A stretch of DNA of 13,314 bases from Willaertia magna (lineage: Eukaryota; Heterolobosea; Eutetramitea; Acrasida; Naegleriidae): contig CADWAF010000008.1 in the NCBI GenBank assembly GCA_902984215.1, positions 1 to 13,314 on the forward strand, in the 5' to 3' direction. This document shows positions 6,710-13,314 of the stretch, one piece after another. The notes under the pieces are model-generated. The model did no database searches, was not told the DNA's origin, and was given only the letters and a program-made list of their open reading frames with translations. How positions within the stretch are numbered: the first letter of the stretch is position 1; each line of letters starts with the position of its first letter. Both the position numbers and the translations under genes were made by a program.

Positions 6710-9215
6710 TTACTTTGAAAATTGTTGGATTTGCATTCTTAATGCCTTTCTCTTTAACTTTTCAACTTGTATTGGATCATTAATGTCAATGTTTGATAAA
6801 AGAGATTTTGGATTTTGATATAAGGTGTTATGTACTTTGGGTGGAGTAGTTCTTCTTAAGGGTTCTTTTCTTTCAGTTGAGGAAGGACGACTTACTGGTT
6901 TTTTAGGTTGGGTATTAGTGTTAAGGTTGCTGTGATTACTGAAATAGGATGCAGTTGAGGAAGAATTTAAATGGTGGTCACTATAATTCATTTGTGACGG
7001 AAAGGGATTGTGTTTCATTAGTAATAAATTATTATTGTGCATTATATAATTAGGGGATGGTAAAGGATGATTTCTTCTGTCATAAGCTTGACTATTAACT
7101 GGAGGTTTTTTAACTTGAGGGGTAGGTTTTAAAGACTTTAGTTTCTTTGATTTCTCTGCTGTTTGTAAAATGTTCATGTATCTAGTGTTAGGCGGAGCAG
7201 AGCTAGATCTATGATTTTGCTCTCTAATTTGTTTTGGAGATGTAGATTGTCTTTGTTTAGGTGGGCTTGTTTTATCTATTGTGTTGTCATTTGACTCATT
7301 CTTAGAAATTCTTCTTGGGGGTGAGTTTTGTCTTACAAGCTCTTTAGTGAATAAAAACTTTTGGAGAAGTGGATCATTTGACTCACCTTCTTCTTCGTAA
7401 TTATTACTTAACTCTATATCCTTAGTTTCTATAGATTTTTCTGAAGTAAAAAAGGGAGAGTATAATTTCATAATGTACTCCTTGAGTGGAATAAAACTCG
7501 TACCTACTCGCACTAATGCCTCTCCTTTTGGACCAACTTTTATCTTAATTTTTTTGTCACACAAGTATTCACCAGGGGCTATTCTTTCCATCTCTATTGG
7601 AACAGGACAATTTAGTGACTGTAAAGTTGCTGCAACAACTGCATCTACTTCATCCTCAGGATCTGTTGGAAAATAAAGATAAGGTTTTGAGAAATTTTCT
7701 TCTAATTCCATTAATTGGATTTCAGCTTGTTGTATGTCACTGTTTATAAATTCTCTTTGTTTTAAATCTTCCGTTAGAGAGTCTATTATTATTCTTTTAA
7801 GCTTTAAAATTTCTTCATCAAATATTACCTTTCTATTTTTCATTTCTTTTTTCATCTGATCTACGTGAGATCTTAATAAATCGTTTTCTCGTTTAACCAA
7901 AGTATCTAATATTGTGATGATTTGTTCATTTTGCTTTATCACTTTGTCTTCCCTTTCTTTCTTCAATCTCTCAATCGTTGTCTGTAATGATTCTATGTGT
8001 TCACCCATTGAGCTTGCAATTTTATTGGTTTTTTGTCTAAAATATTAAGTTTAAATTGTTAGATTGTACTTACTCCTTTATCTTTAAATTTGAAAAATCA
8101 TATTCAAGCTTCAAATTCTTTTCTTTTTCTTCTTGTATTATTCTTTTAAGCCTATTATTTTCTTCTATGTGTAACTGTAAGTGCGTTGTAACTTGTTCTA
8201 GTTGGCTTTTAAGTATTACAATATCATCGCTTTTTAATATTTCCTTTCGTTTTGGTGAAATTTGTTTTGCAGGGAGTTTTGGGCTGGATTTGATTATTTT
8301 GGCATTACTTTCTTCTTCACAAATCGGTGATTTTTCCTCTACTACATCCCTAGGACTTTGTTTTGGGGAAAACCTTGGAGATGGTTTTATGTCGTCGTTT
8401 GATTTGTGTGAAATTACTCTGTTGGGTGGTGATTTCATTTCTTCACGAATAGGGGATTGTTGAGATAATTCGTAATTTATACTCATTAAATGTTCTAAAA
8501 GTTGATTGACATCTTGTTGTTCCAATAAACTTTGTTGTTCTTCTGTTAATTCTTCTTTACCATTATCTTCATAATCTCTCTCATTTTCTCTATGATTAAT
8601 ATTAGGTGTTAAACTATTGTTTATAGAACTATTAGCAGATCCAGGAGAAGTAAACGATCGTTTGCTTGAATTAATAGTATTCTTTATATTTTCTTCTTTT
8701 CGACTGATCTCTTTGACTTTATTAGGGGAAGCTTTGTCAGCTAAATACTTCTCATACTCATCAAAATTAACATATTTATAATCGTCACCATTGGTAAAAT
8801 TATTCTCTACTATTTCTTCCCGATTATCGTTCATCTCTCCTTTCAAATGATTAGGCACAGTAAATCCTAACTGTTCAGCAAGGTTAATGCTCTCTTCACT
8901 CATTGGTTTATGTGTTTTCATAGCTTGCTTATATCCAAGTTCTATATCATTCACATTGGTTAACAATGATTTACTTTGCTCTAAAGCAAGCCTTAATTCC
9001 TCAAGTAATTCTTTTCTTTCCGGTAATTCATTTATCTCTGGCGATTTAGATACTTCCTCATGTAAGGCTTCCTCTAAATCATTAATATTTCTAATTAAAT
9101 TATCTTTCATTATCCTTATATTATCCATACTAATCTCTTGACCATCAAAATCCTCTCCGTATAAGCTATTACTCTCTTCATTAGAAGATGTAGCGTAAAA
9201 ATGCATTTCCTCCAT
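6710..9215 (-). CDS. Coiled-coil protein with GAS2-related (GAR) microtubule-binding domain, two exons (822 aa)
   Basis: Exon 1 is 9215-8074 and exon 2 is 8036-6710. Two ORFs (381 and 432 aa) fuse perfectly when a 37-nt intron is removed. The product has an acidic N-terminal helical region (~30-110), a long disordered Ser/Pro/Asn-rich stretch with many SP sites (~165-325, candidate proline-directed kinase targets), a coiled coil running across the splice junction (~330-497), then a GAR domain at ~512-574. The GAR is recognisable from NCPVPIEMERIAPGEYLC, GEALVRVGTSFIPLKEYI and a following Pro, matching the family's C-x-[KP], GxYxxG/C and VRVGGGWxxLxxFL elements. The C-terminus (~590-822) is basic, Pro/Ser-rich and disordered, typical of microtubule-binding tails. 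Inferred role: cytoskeletal linker that binds microtubules. An E2F-like site lies ~45 bp upstream of the start. Confidence 0.8.
8037..8073 (-). other. Predicted 37-nt phase-2 intron joining the two coiled-coil halves
   Basis: It starts with a perfect GTAAGT donor (8073-8068), has a CTAAC branch-like motif about 21 nt before the acceptor, and ends TTTTAG (8037). Without splicing, the upstream frame hits TAA inside the donor (8072-8070). With splicing, GA|A restores Glu and the frame reads on (QKTNKIASS) into the Met previously taken as the start at 8008. The heptad pattern continues through the junction. Confidence 0.85.
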
Positions 9216-9257
9216 TTTCTTGTTTTTTGAAGGATTTTTTTTTAAATCGTAGGCTCA

Positions 9258-9268
9258 TTTTGGCGCCA
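9258..9268. promoter_or_regulatory. E2F-like site TTTTGGCGCCA upstream of the GAR-domain gene
   Basis: TTTTGGCGCCA lies 43-53 bases upstream of the minus-strand start at 9215. It matches the E2F/DP consensus TTTSSCGC, followed by an A-rich run. It is one of the few GC islands in this spacer. The core GGCGCCAC recurs at 4709-4716 upstream of the F-box ORF starting at 4557. The motif match is visible; function is inference. Confidence 0.35.
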
Positions 9269-9406
9269 CAAAAAACGCATCAATAATTGTCTCAATTTCT
9301 TTATAAAAAAAAAGTTTGTTATCAACCCGTTTAAAACACACATTTCACATTCTTCTATTGTCATAATACTATCTTTTAATCATTAATTTTAGTCATTAAT
9401 TTCATG

Positions 9407-10414
9407 TTAAAAAGTAGCACCACCAAAAAACTCTTTTCTATAAGAAAGTAAAAATCTTTCCAGCGTTAAGGTAGTTTTCCAACGAGTTGATTCTGCATTA
9501 CGCTCCTTTTGAAAAAGATAATCGTAACATGCAAAAAGAAAGGGCAATGATTGTATCTCTATTTGTGAATTCTTCTCAATAAAAACTTCATATAATGGTA
9601 ATTCAAAATTATTAGAAAAGGCTTTAAAATCTAAAACGGTTTTGTAAAGTTCATCTTGACTATTATATCTTATTAGTAAAATAATTATTCGTGTATTATT
9701 TTTTGTTTGTTGTCCTGAAATTAATCTATATACGCTTTTACTGGCCAACTTATTAGTATGAATTATTACAACGCTACAAAAGCCTACTTGTTCTTCAAAA
9801 CGTGATAGCGATTTGGGTATTTCTCCTAAACTAACTTCATAATAATTATCAAATAAAGAATCATAAACAAAACGACTTTGTAAATCACCATAAAATTCTG
9901 TCAATTCTTCTTTTTTACCATCTTCACCAATTAATGTATAAAATATAATCTTTAATGGTCTACTACTATTCTTTTTAACAAAATCCTCAACTATCTGAAA
10001 TCTTTTTAGTAAACACTTCCATTGTGCATTAAATGTTAAATGTAAACATAATTCTTTCCAATTATTTACGTTAATTTCTTTATTACAAAAAGGTTGATAT
10101 TTAACAACTCTTGATTGAATAAAAGGTGAAATTTTATGAAACCAAAATTCTTGATCTCCAAACCAATAATAATAAAATACTTTACAACATAAAGATAATT
10201 TCACACAATCAGTTGTTTGTAAATATGAAACAATAATTAAAAATATTTCTTTTAATAATTTTGAAGAACTTAAAAAACAATTTTTTTGTTCATATTTATT
10301 TAAATAATCAATATTTCTTGTGTAAAAATCTCTTCTACATTCAACAAAAGTTAAAGGTAATGTAACCAAACTATTTTCACCTCTAAACTTTCCTTTGCTT
10401 GATATGATGCCCAT
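9407..10414 (-). CDS. F-box protein with putative N-myristoylation and a degenerate Ras-like C-terminal region (335 aa)
   Basis: The N-terminus MGIISSKGK fits the N-myristoylation rule (Gly2, Ser6, following Lys). Residues ~50-100 read as an F-box (LLKEIFLIIVSYLQTTDCVKLS, then CKVFYYYWF), followed by the W-x-x-L-C element (NNWKELCLHL, 117-126) common after F-boxes. Residues ~154-302 resemble a small GTPase in strand/helix order: KIIFYTLIGEDGKK, then RFVYDSLFDNYYEVSLGE (compare RFV-D-F---Y--TIG of Rab/Ras proteins), then VVIIHTNKLASKSV and RIIILLIRYNSQDE where NKxD should be, and LPLYEVFIEK where the E-S-A-K strand should be. The GxxxxGK[ST] P-loop and NKxD are missing, so it is unlikely to bind GTP. 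The Ras-like reading is tentative. The start is supported by the myristoylation motif and an A-rich leader. It is divergent from the TDP2-like gene across a 277-bp spacer. Confidence 0.7.
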   Translation of the reverse strand: MGIISSKGKFRGENSLVTLPLTFVECRRDFYTRNIDYLNKYEQKNCFLSSSKLLKEIFLIIVSYLQTTDCVKLSLCCKVFYYYWFGDQEFWFHKISPFIQSRVVKYQPFCNKEINVNNWKELCLHLTFNAQWKCLLKRFQIVEDFVKKNSSRPLKIIFYTLIGEDGKKEELTEFYGDLQSRFVYDSLFDNYYEVSLGEIPKSLSRFEEQVGFCSVVIIHTNKLASKSVYRLISGQQTKNNTRIIILLIRYNSQDELYKTVLDFKAFSNNFELPLYEVFIEKNSQIEIQSLPFLFACYDYLFQKERNAESTRWKTTLTLERFLLSYRKEFFGGATF

Positions 10415-10691
10415 TTTTTTCTTAAAAGTTTTAGATTTTCAGTTGTCAGAAATAGTTCCCTAATGACTCCGGTCGTATAAAACTTTACAACAGAAACATT
10501 TATCACTTTACAATGGTATTGTTTTATTATAAAATATAATTTTGTAACCAAAAACTAAAGTTATTTATATCTTGAAATTTTTCATCCTGATGAAAGCCTG
10601 TAAAGTTCAAATCCAAAGTAAAACTCAAACGTGAACATTTCAAAAAAAAATATTTCAACAACAACCAGCCTAGCACTAGAGTGTAACTTAA
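10415..10691. promoter_or_regulatory. 277-bp divergent intergenic promoter region
   Basis: It separates the minus-strand F-box gene (start 10414) from the plus-strand TDP2-like gene (start 10692), so both promoters must lie here or in the flanking coding sequence. A TATAAAA string is at 10476-10482 and further TATA-like A/T stretches follow at ~10520-10545. A short out-of-frame minus ORF through this region has poor composition and was not called. Confidence 0.5.
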
Positions 10692-11984
10692 ATGTCAGAT
10701 ACTAATAATAATAGTGAAAAGACCAGTATTATAAATAACGATAATACTGGTAGTCAAATAATAACAATTAATAATAATAACAAAGTAATAACAATTGAAA
10801 ATGAAAATAATGTCTTTTCCGATTCAAAAAAAGTTGTCAAATTGCATTCCTTTTTAAACAAAGATGAAATTAAAATAATACCGACCTTCACTTATCAAAA
10901 CAATCAATGGATATCACTTAATAACCAAAACAACATTGACAATACCTTAAACACTTTACAAAATGTCACTAACACCACTGACAATAATAATAACACTTCA
11001 ACAAATAATTTAACACAACAACAACCAATTAAATGTCTATCATTTAACGTACTATTTGATATATACCAAAATGATATCGCTCAACATGATTTACGTCAAC
11101 TCATGCAATTAAAAATGTTTGAATTACTGCAAGCAGATATCTTAGGCTTAAATGAAGTTACGCCAATTTTTTTACGGAAATTAATGGAAGAAAAATGGGT
11201 CCAAGAGAATTATTTTCTTTCAGAGATTGAGGTTGGAGAGAAGAAGGAATCTCATTCAACGATATTACCTTATGGGAATTTGTTATTGTTATCGAAAAGA
11301 AGGTTTAGTAATGTTGTATTTGTAAAGTATAAGTTTAGTAATCCTGCTACTTTTTCTAGAAGAAGTATATTTGGGTTTGCTGATTTGAATTTGCAAATAA
11401 ATGAAGGCAATGAAGAGAAGAAGAAGATAAGGCTATGTATAGGATGTATACATTTGAAAGCCTTAAAAGAATGTTTTGACGTTAGAAAGAAACAAGTACA
11501 AGAATTGTATGAGTTGGCTAACCATTTTGTAAATAATAATAAGCCTTCTCTTAATGATAATAATAACAGTAATAATGGTATTTATTGTAATGAATTAATA
11601 TTTGCTGGAGATTATAACATTAATATGCCTTTTGAAAATTTATTTATTACTCAATATGAAGAATTTAATGACTTATGGTTAAGAAAGAATAGTAAAGAAA
11701 AGGGTTATACAATGGATGCTATTGTTAATCCAATGGTTGTAAAATTATTTCCAAAAGATGCTGGTAAACAATTAAGATTGGATAGAGTGCTACAATGGAA
11801 GAGTGAAGAGGCCTTATTGGAATGTGAAGAATTAAAGCTGTTTGCTACAAAACCTATAAAGAAATTGATAAAATTATTTTTTACAAAAGACGAGGACGTT
11901 AACAAATTTTATAATGTGAAAGATTATTTATTTTGTAGTGACCATTTTGGAGTTTACTATACTTTAAAATTAAAGAATAATTAA
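10692..11984 (+). CDS. Endonuclease/exonuclease/phosphatase-family enzyme, TDP2-like (430 aa)
   Basis: Metal-dependent phosphodiesterase of the EEP superfamily. The nearest recognisable type is tyrosyl-DNA phosphodiesterase 2, which removes topoisomerase peptides from 5' DNA ends; a nuclease or RNA-processing relative is possible. Residues 1-112 are Asn/Thr-rich low complexity. The catalytic domain runs from ~113 to 428 with all EEP motifs: LSFNVLF (N119), LGLNEV (E155, with Asn replacing the usual Gln), CIHLKA (H254), FAGDYNIN (D307, N309), YTMD (339-342), LRLDRV (361-366) and CSDHFG (D417, H418). The YTxD...R-x-DR...SDHxG order resembles TDP2. A short Asn-rich insert (~285-296) sits just before the GDYN motif. 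All catalytic residues are intact, so it should be active. Single exon; no ubiquitin-binding UBA domain, unlike vertebrate TDP2. Confidence 0.8.
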   Translation: MSDTNNNSEKTSIINNDNTGSQIITINNNNKVITIENENNVFSDSKKVVKLHSFLNKDEIKIIPTFTYQNNQWISLNNQNNIDNTLNTLQNVTNTTDNNNNTSTNNLTQQQPIKCLSFNVLFDIYQNDIAQHDLRQLMQLKMFELLQADILGLNEVTPIFLRKLMEEKWVQENYFLSEIEVGEKKESHSTILPYGNLLLLSKRRFSNVVFVKYKFSNPATFSRRSIFGFADLNLQINEGNEEKKKIRLCIGCIHLKALKECFDVRKKQVQELYELANHFVNNNKPSLNDNNNSNNGIYCNELIFAGDYNINMPFENLFITQYEEFNDLWLRKNSKEKGYTMDAIVNPMVVKLFPKDAGKQLRLDRVLQWKSEEALLECEELKLFATKPIKKLIKLFFTKDEDVNKFYNVKDYLFCSDHFGVYYTLKLKNN

Positions 11985-12008
11985 TTTATAATACTACATT
12001 AACATTAC

Positions 12009-12047
12009 ATTTTATACAACGTAGTTTTAATATAAAATTTATACAAC
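12009..12047. repeat. Inverted repeat ATTTTATA/TATAAAAT with overlapping 10-bp direct repeat
   Basis: ATTTTATA (12009-12016) and TATAAAAT (12031-12038) can form an 8-bp stem with a 14-nt loop. The decamer TTTATACAAC occurs at 12011-12020 and again at 12038-12047. It begins 25 bases after the TDP2-like stop codon and 18 bases before the stop of the minus-strand remnant, so a 3'-end processing role is possible. AT-rich arms reduce the significance. Confidence 0.45.
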
Positions 12048-12064
12048 ACGTCATTTCCAAAATA

Positions 12065-12259
12065 TCAGTTCCAATATTCATCGTCACCCCAACAGATGAT
12101 TTTTAATTGCTTATCAAGAAAAATATCTATTTCTTCTATCACTTCAATTAAATACCTAAATTCCCTTTAAATAAATCCATTCCCCTAAAAATCCATTGAG
12201 TAACAAAATCCTTAATTCAAATTAAATGAGAACCTCAAATTAGAATCTTTTCGCTTCAT
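12065..12259 (-). pseudogene. Possible decayed or multi-exon coding remnant, family unknown
   Basis: Three minus-strand segments in different frames read like protein. They are 12259-12215 (Met start, MKRKDSNLRFSFNLN), 12221-12156 (FELRILLLNGFLGEWIYLKG) and 12166-12065 (33 codons, ending in LKIICWGDDEYWN and TGA). The last segment is the most convincing, being rich in Asp, Glu and Trp in a region whose base composition shifts upward in GC. Adjacent segments overlap, and single-base shifts (around 12219 and 12166) would join them into one ~64-residue stretch. TTTAG at 12158-12154 might instead be a splice acceptor for the last segment, but I found no matching strong donor. It lies where the GMP reductase promoter is expected. 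Short open frames arise easily in AT-rich DNA, so this is tentative. Confidence 0.3.
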
Positions 12260-12376
12260 TGTAAAGCAAAAATCCAATAAAAACGAGCGAGAGCAGTAAA
12301 TTAAAGGAACCTTAAAAATGTGAAAAAAACAACACAACTACTTTTTTCTTGCTAACTCTTATAACAATAATTGAAG

Positions 12377-13314
12377 ATGTTTTCCAACGTTCGTTATGAA
12401 GAATGTTTAACATTTGATGATGTTGCATTAGTTCCTCAATATAATAACGTTCCTTCTCGTTTACATCCTTCATTAGAAACCTGGCTAACAAAGAATACTA
12501 AAGTCGGTATTCCATTAGTTCCAGCAAATATGGATACTGTTATTGGAGATGAACTAGCAGACGTTTTAATTCAAAACGGAGGTATTCCATTATTCCATCG
12601 TTTTACTTCTTTTGAAAACCAAGCCCAATGGGTTGAAAAGTATAAAGATAAATGTTTCATATCTTGCGGTTTAAATGATATGGAAACTACTTGTAAATTA
12701 CTTGAATTAGGTGCAAAAGGTGTTGTCATTGATATTGCACATGGACATTCCGAAGCAATGTGTTCATTCATTAGAACTTTAAAGAAACAGTTACCTGAAA
12801 AGGAGATTATTGCAGGTAATGTTTGTACTCCAATGGGTTATCAAGATTTAGTTTCTGCAGGTGCTGATGCAGTTAAAGTTGGTGTTGGTTGTGGAGCAGC
12901 TTGTACCACTAGAATCAAGACTGGTTTCGGAATCCCTCAATTTAGTGCAATTCGTAACTGCGCAGAAATTGCTCGTAAGATTAGAGTTCCTATTATTGCT
13001 GATGGTGGTATCGTTCTAGAAAGAGATATGGTTTTAGCTTTAGCCGCTGGTGCAAGTACTGTTATGATGGGTTCTATCTTTGCAAAGACTAAGGAAAGTG
13101 CAGCACCTAAATTCACAAAGGTTGAAGGTGATAAAGAAGTCACTTTAGTTAAATATAGAGGTCAAGCAAGTAAAGATTTCCAAGATGAATATTATGGTGG
13201 TTTAAAGAAGGGTACAGTACCAGAAGGTGTTTCTTTCTATGCAAAATGTTCTGGTTCTGCACAAGATGTGATAGATGGATTCTGTGGTGCTTTACGTTCT
13301 GCATTAACTTATGG
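12377..13314 (+). CDS. GMP reductase (IMPDH/GMPR family without CBS domains), 3' end cut by window edge
   Basis: Reduces GMP to IMP with NADPH in purine salvage, in the cytosol. 312 codons are visible; the family is ~330-345 residues, so only ~20-30 are missing. The TIM-barrel motifs are intact: FDDVALVP (13-20), PANMDTV (49-55), IDIAHGHS (118-125), IAGNV (145-149), KVGVGCGAACTTR with catalytic Cys176, KTGFGIPQ (181-188), ADGGI (208-212) and MMGSIFA (230-236). ANMDTV, the absence of a CBS insert after the first third, and KTG after CTTR favour GMP reductase over IMP dehydrogenase. The FHRF and KTGFG elements recall the Bacillus-type GuaC more than the animal enzyme. The flap reads YRGQAS instead of YGMSS, and the C-terminal VPEG is IMPDH-like, so some IMPDH activity cannot be ruled out from sequence. 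Codons are markedly more GC-ending and optimal (GGT, GCT, CGT, TTC, AAG) than in the neighbours, suggesting high expression. No intron is seen. Confidence 0.85.
   Translation, partial: MFSNVRYEECLTFDDVALVPQYNNVPSRLHPSLETWLTKNTKVGIPLVPANMDTVIGDELADVLIQNGGIPLFHRFTSFENQAQWVEKYKDKCFISCGLNDMETTCKLLELGAKGVVIDIAHGHSEAMCSFIRTLKKQLPEKEIIAGNVCTPMGYQDLVSAGADAVKVGVGCGAACTTRIKTGFGIPQFSAIRNCAEIARKIRVPIIADGGIVLERDMVLALAAGASTVMMGSIFAKTKESAAPKFTKVEGDKEVTLVKYRGQASKDFQDEYYGGLKKGTVPEGVSFYAKCSGSAQDVIDGFCGALRSALTY

Larger units (their letters stand above)
11985..12376. other. 392-bp intergenic region between the TDP2-like and GMP reductase genes
   Basis: The left part (11985-12060) is the 3' flank of the TDP2-like gene, with a hairpin-like inverted repeat. 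The middle (12065-12259) holds a minus-strand coding-like remnant, listed separately. The right part (12260-12376) should contain the GMP reductase promoter and 5' leader. No clear TATA box is seen there, but a GC-richer patch (ACGAGCGAGAGCAG, 12282-12295) stands out. Confidence 0.6.

Noticed and set aside
8056..8463. Plus-strand ORF of 135 codons with hydrophobic, Cys/Ser-rich composition
   Set aside because: It lies antisense to the coiled-coil/GAR gene, and its apparent membrane segments mirror Glu/Lys-rich coding sequence.
10351..10551. Minus-strand ORF of 66 codons
   Set aside because: It overlaps the start of the F-box/Ras-like gene out of frame and extends into the promoter; its composition is not protein-like and no motif is seen.
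12571..13143. Two minus-strand ORFs (66 and 68 codons) near the right edge
   Set aside because: Both are antisense to the clearly coding GMP reductase frame.

Overview
This is a strongly AT-rich nuclear segment from a eukaryote, most likely a protist. The evidence is GT-AG spliceosomal introns (two inferred here by reading-frame rescue, one only 37 nt), F-box proteins, a GAS2-type (GAR) microtubule-binding domain, a TDP2-like nuclease and low-complexity Asn and Glu/Lys tracts. There are no bacterial ribosome-binding sites or operon signals. Seven clear stop codons plus two reconstructed ones are examined here: all the intact protein-gene stops are TAA, and nothing suggests a variant code. A free-living amoeboid protist fits best. 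I lean to a heterolobosean (Naegleria-like), because these have few short introns and large F-box/LRR families, but an amoebozoan cannot be excluded. No mobile element, CRISPR, virus or toxin gene is visible.

Layout. Positions 134-10414 hold a run of genes all on the minus strand. From the high-coordinate (upstream) end these are: a putatively myristoylated F-box protein with a degenerate Ras-like C-terminal region (9407-10414); a two-exon coiled-coil/GAR-domain cytoskeletal protein (6710-9215); a small single-span membrane protein resembling COX16 (6211-6639); an F-box/LRR protein (4883-5974); an F-box reading frame (3982-4557) that runs by a single -1 frame change into a long acidic nuclear-type reading frame (2321-3991); and a large F-box/LRR protein whose last 28 residues lie in a second exon (134-2182). 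A 277-bp divergent promoter (10415-10691) separates this run from two plus-strand genes: a TDP2-like endonuclease/exonuclease/phosphatase-family enzyme (10692-11984) and a GMP reductase running off the right edge (12377-13314). Between these two lies a 392-bp gap with what looks like a frameshifted, decayed minus-strand coding remnant (about 12065-12259).

How the genes relate. There is no operon logic. The strongest theme is the local concentration of F-box proteins: four of eight genes, all on one strand, each with a different C-terminal region. This suggests substrate adaptors for SCF ubiquitin ligases that expanded locally. The purine-salvage enzyme has the most GC-rich, optimal-looking codons and is probably a well-expressed housekeeping gene. 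The main corrections that reading the sequence gives over a plain ORF list are two splice junctions that extend or merge genes, one frameshift joining two ORFs, a 72-codon N-terminal extension of the acidic ORF, and the edge-truncated GMP reductase.
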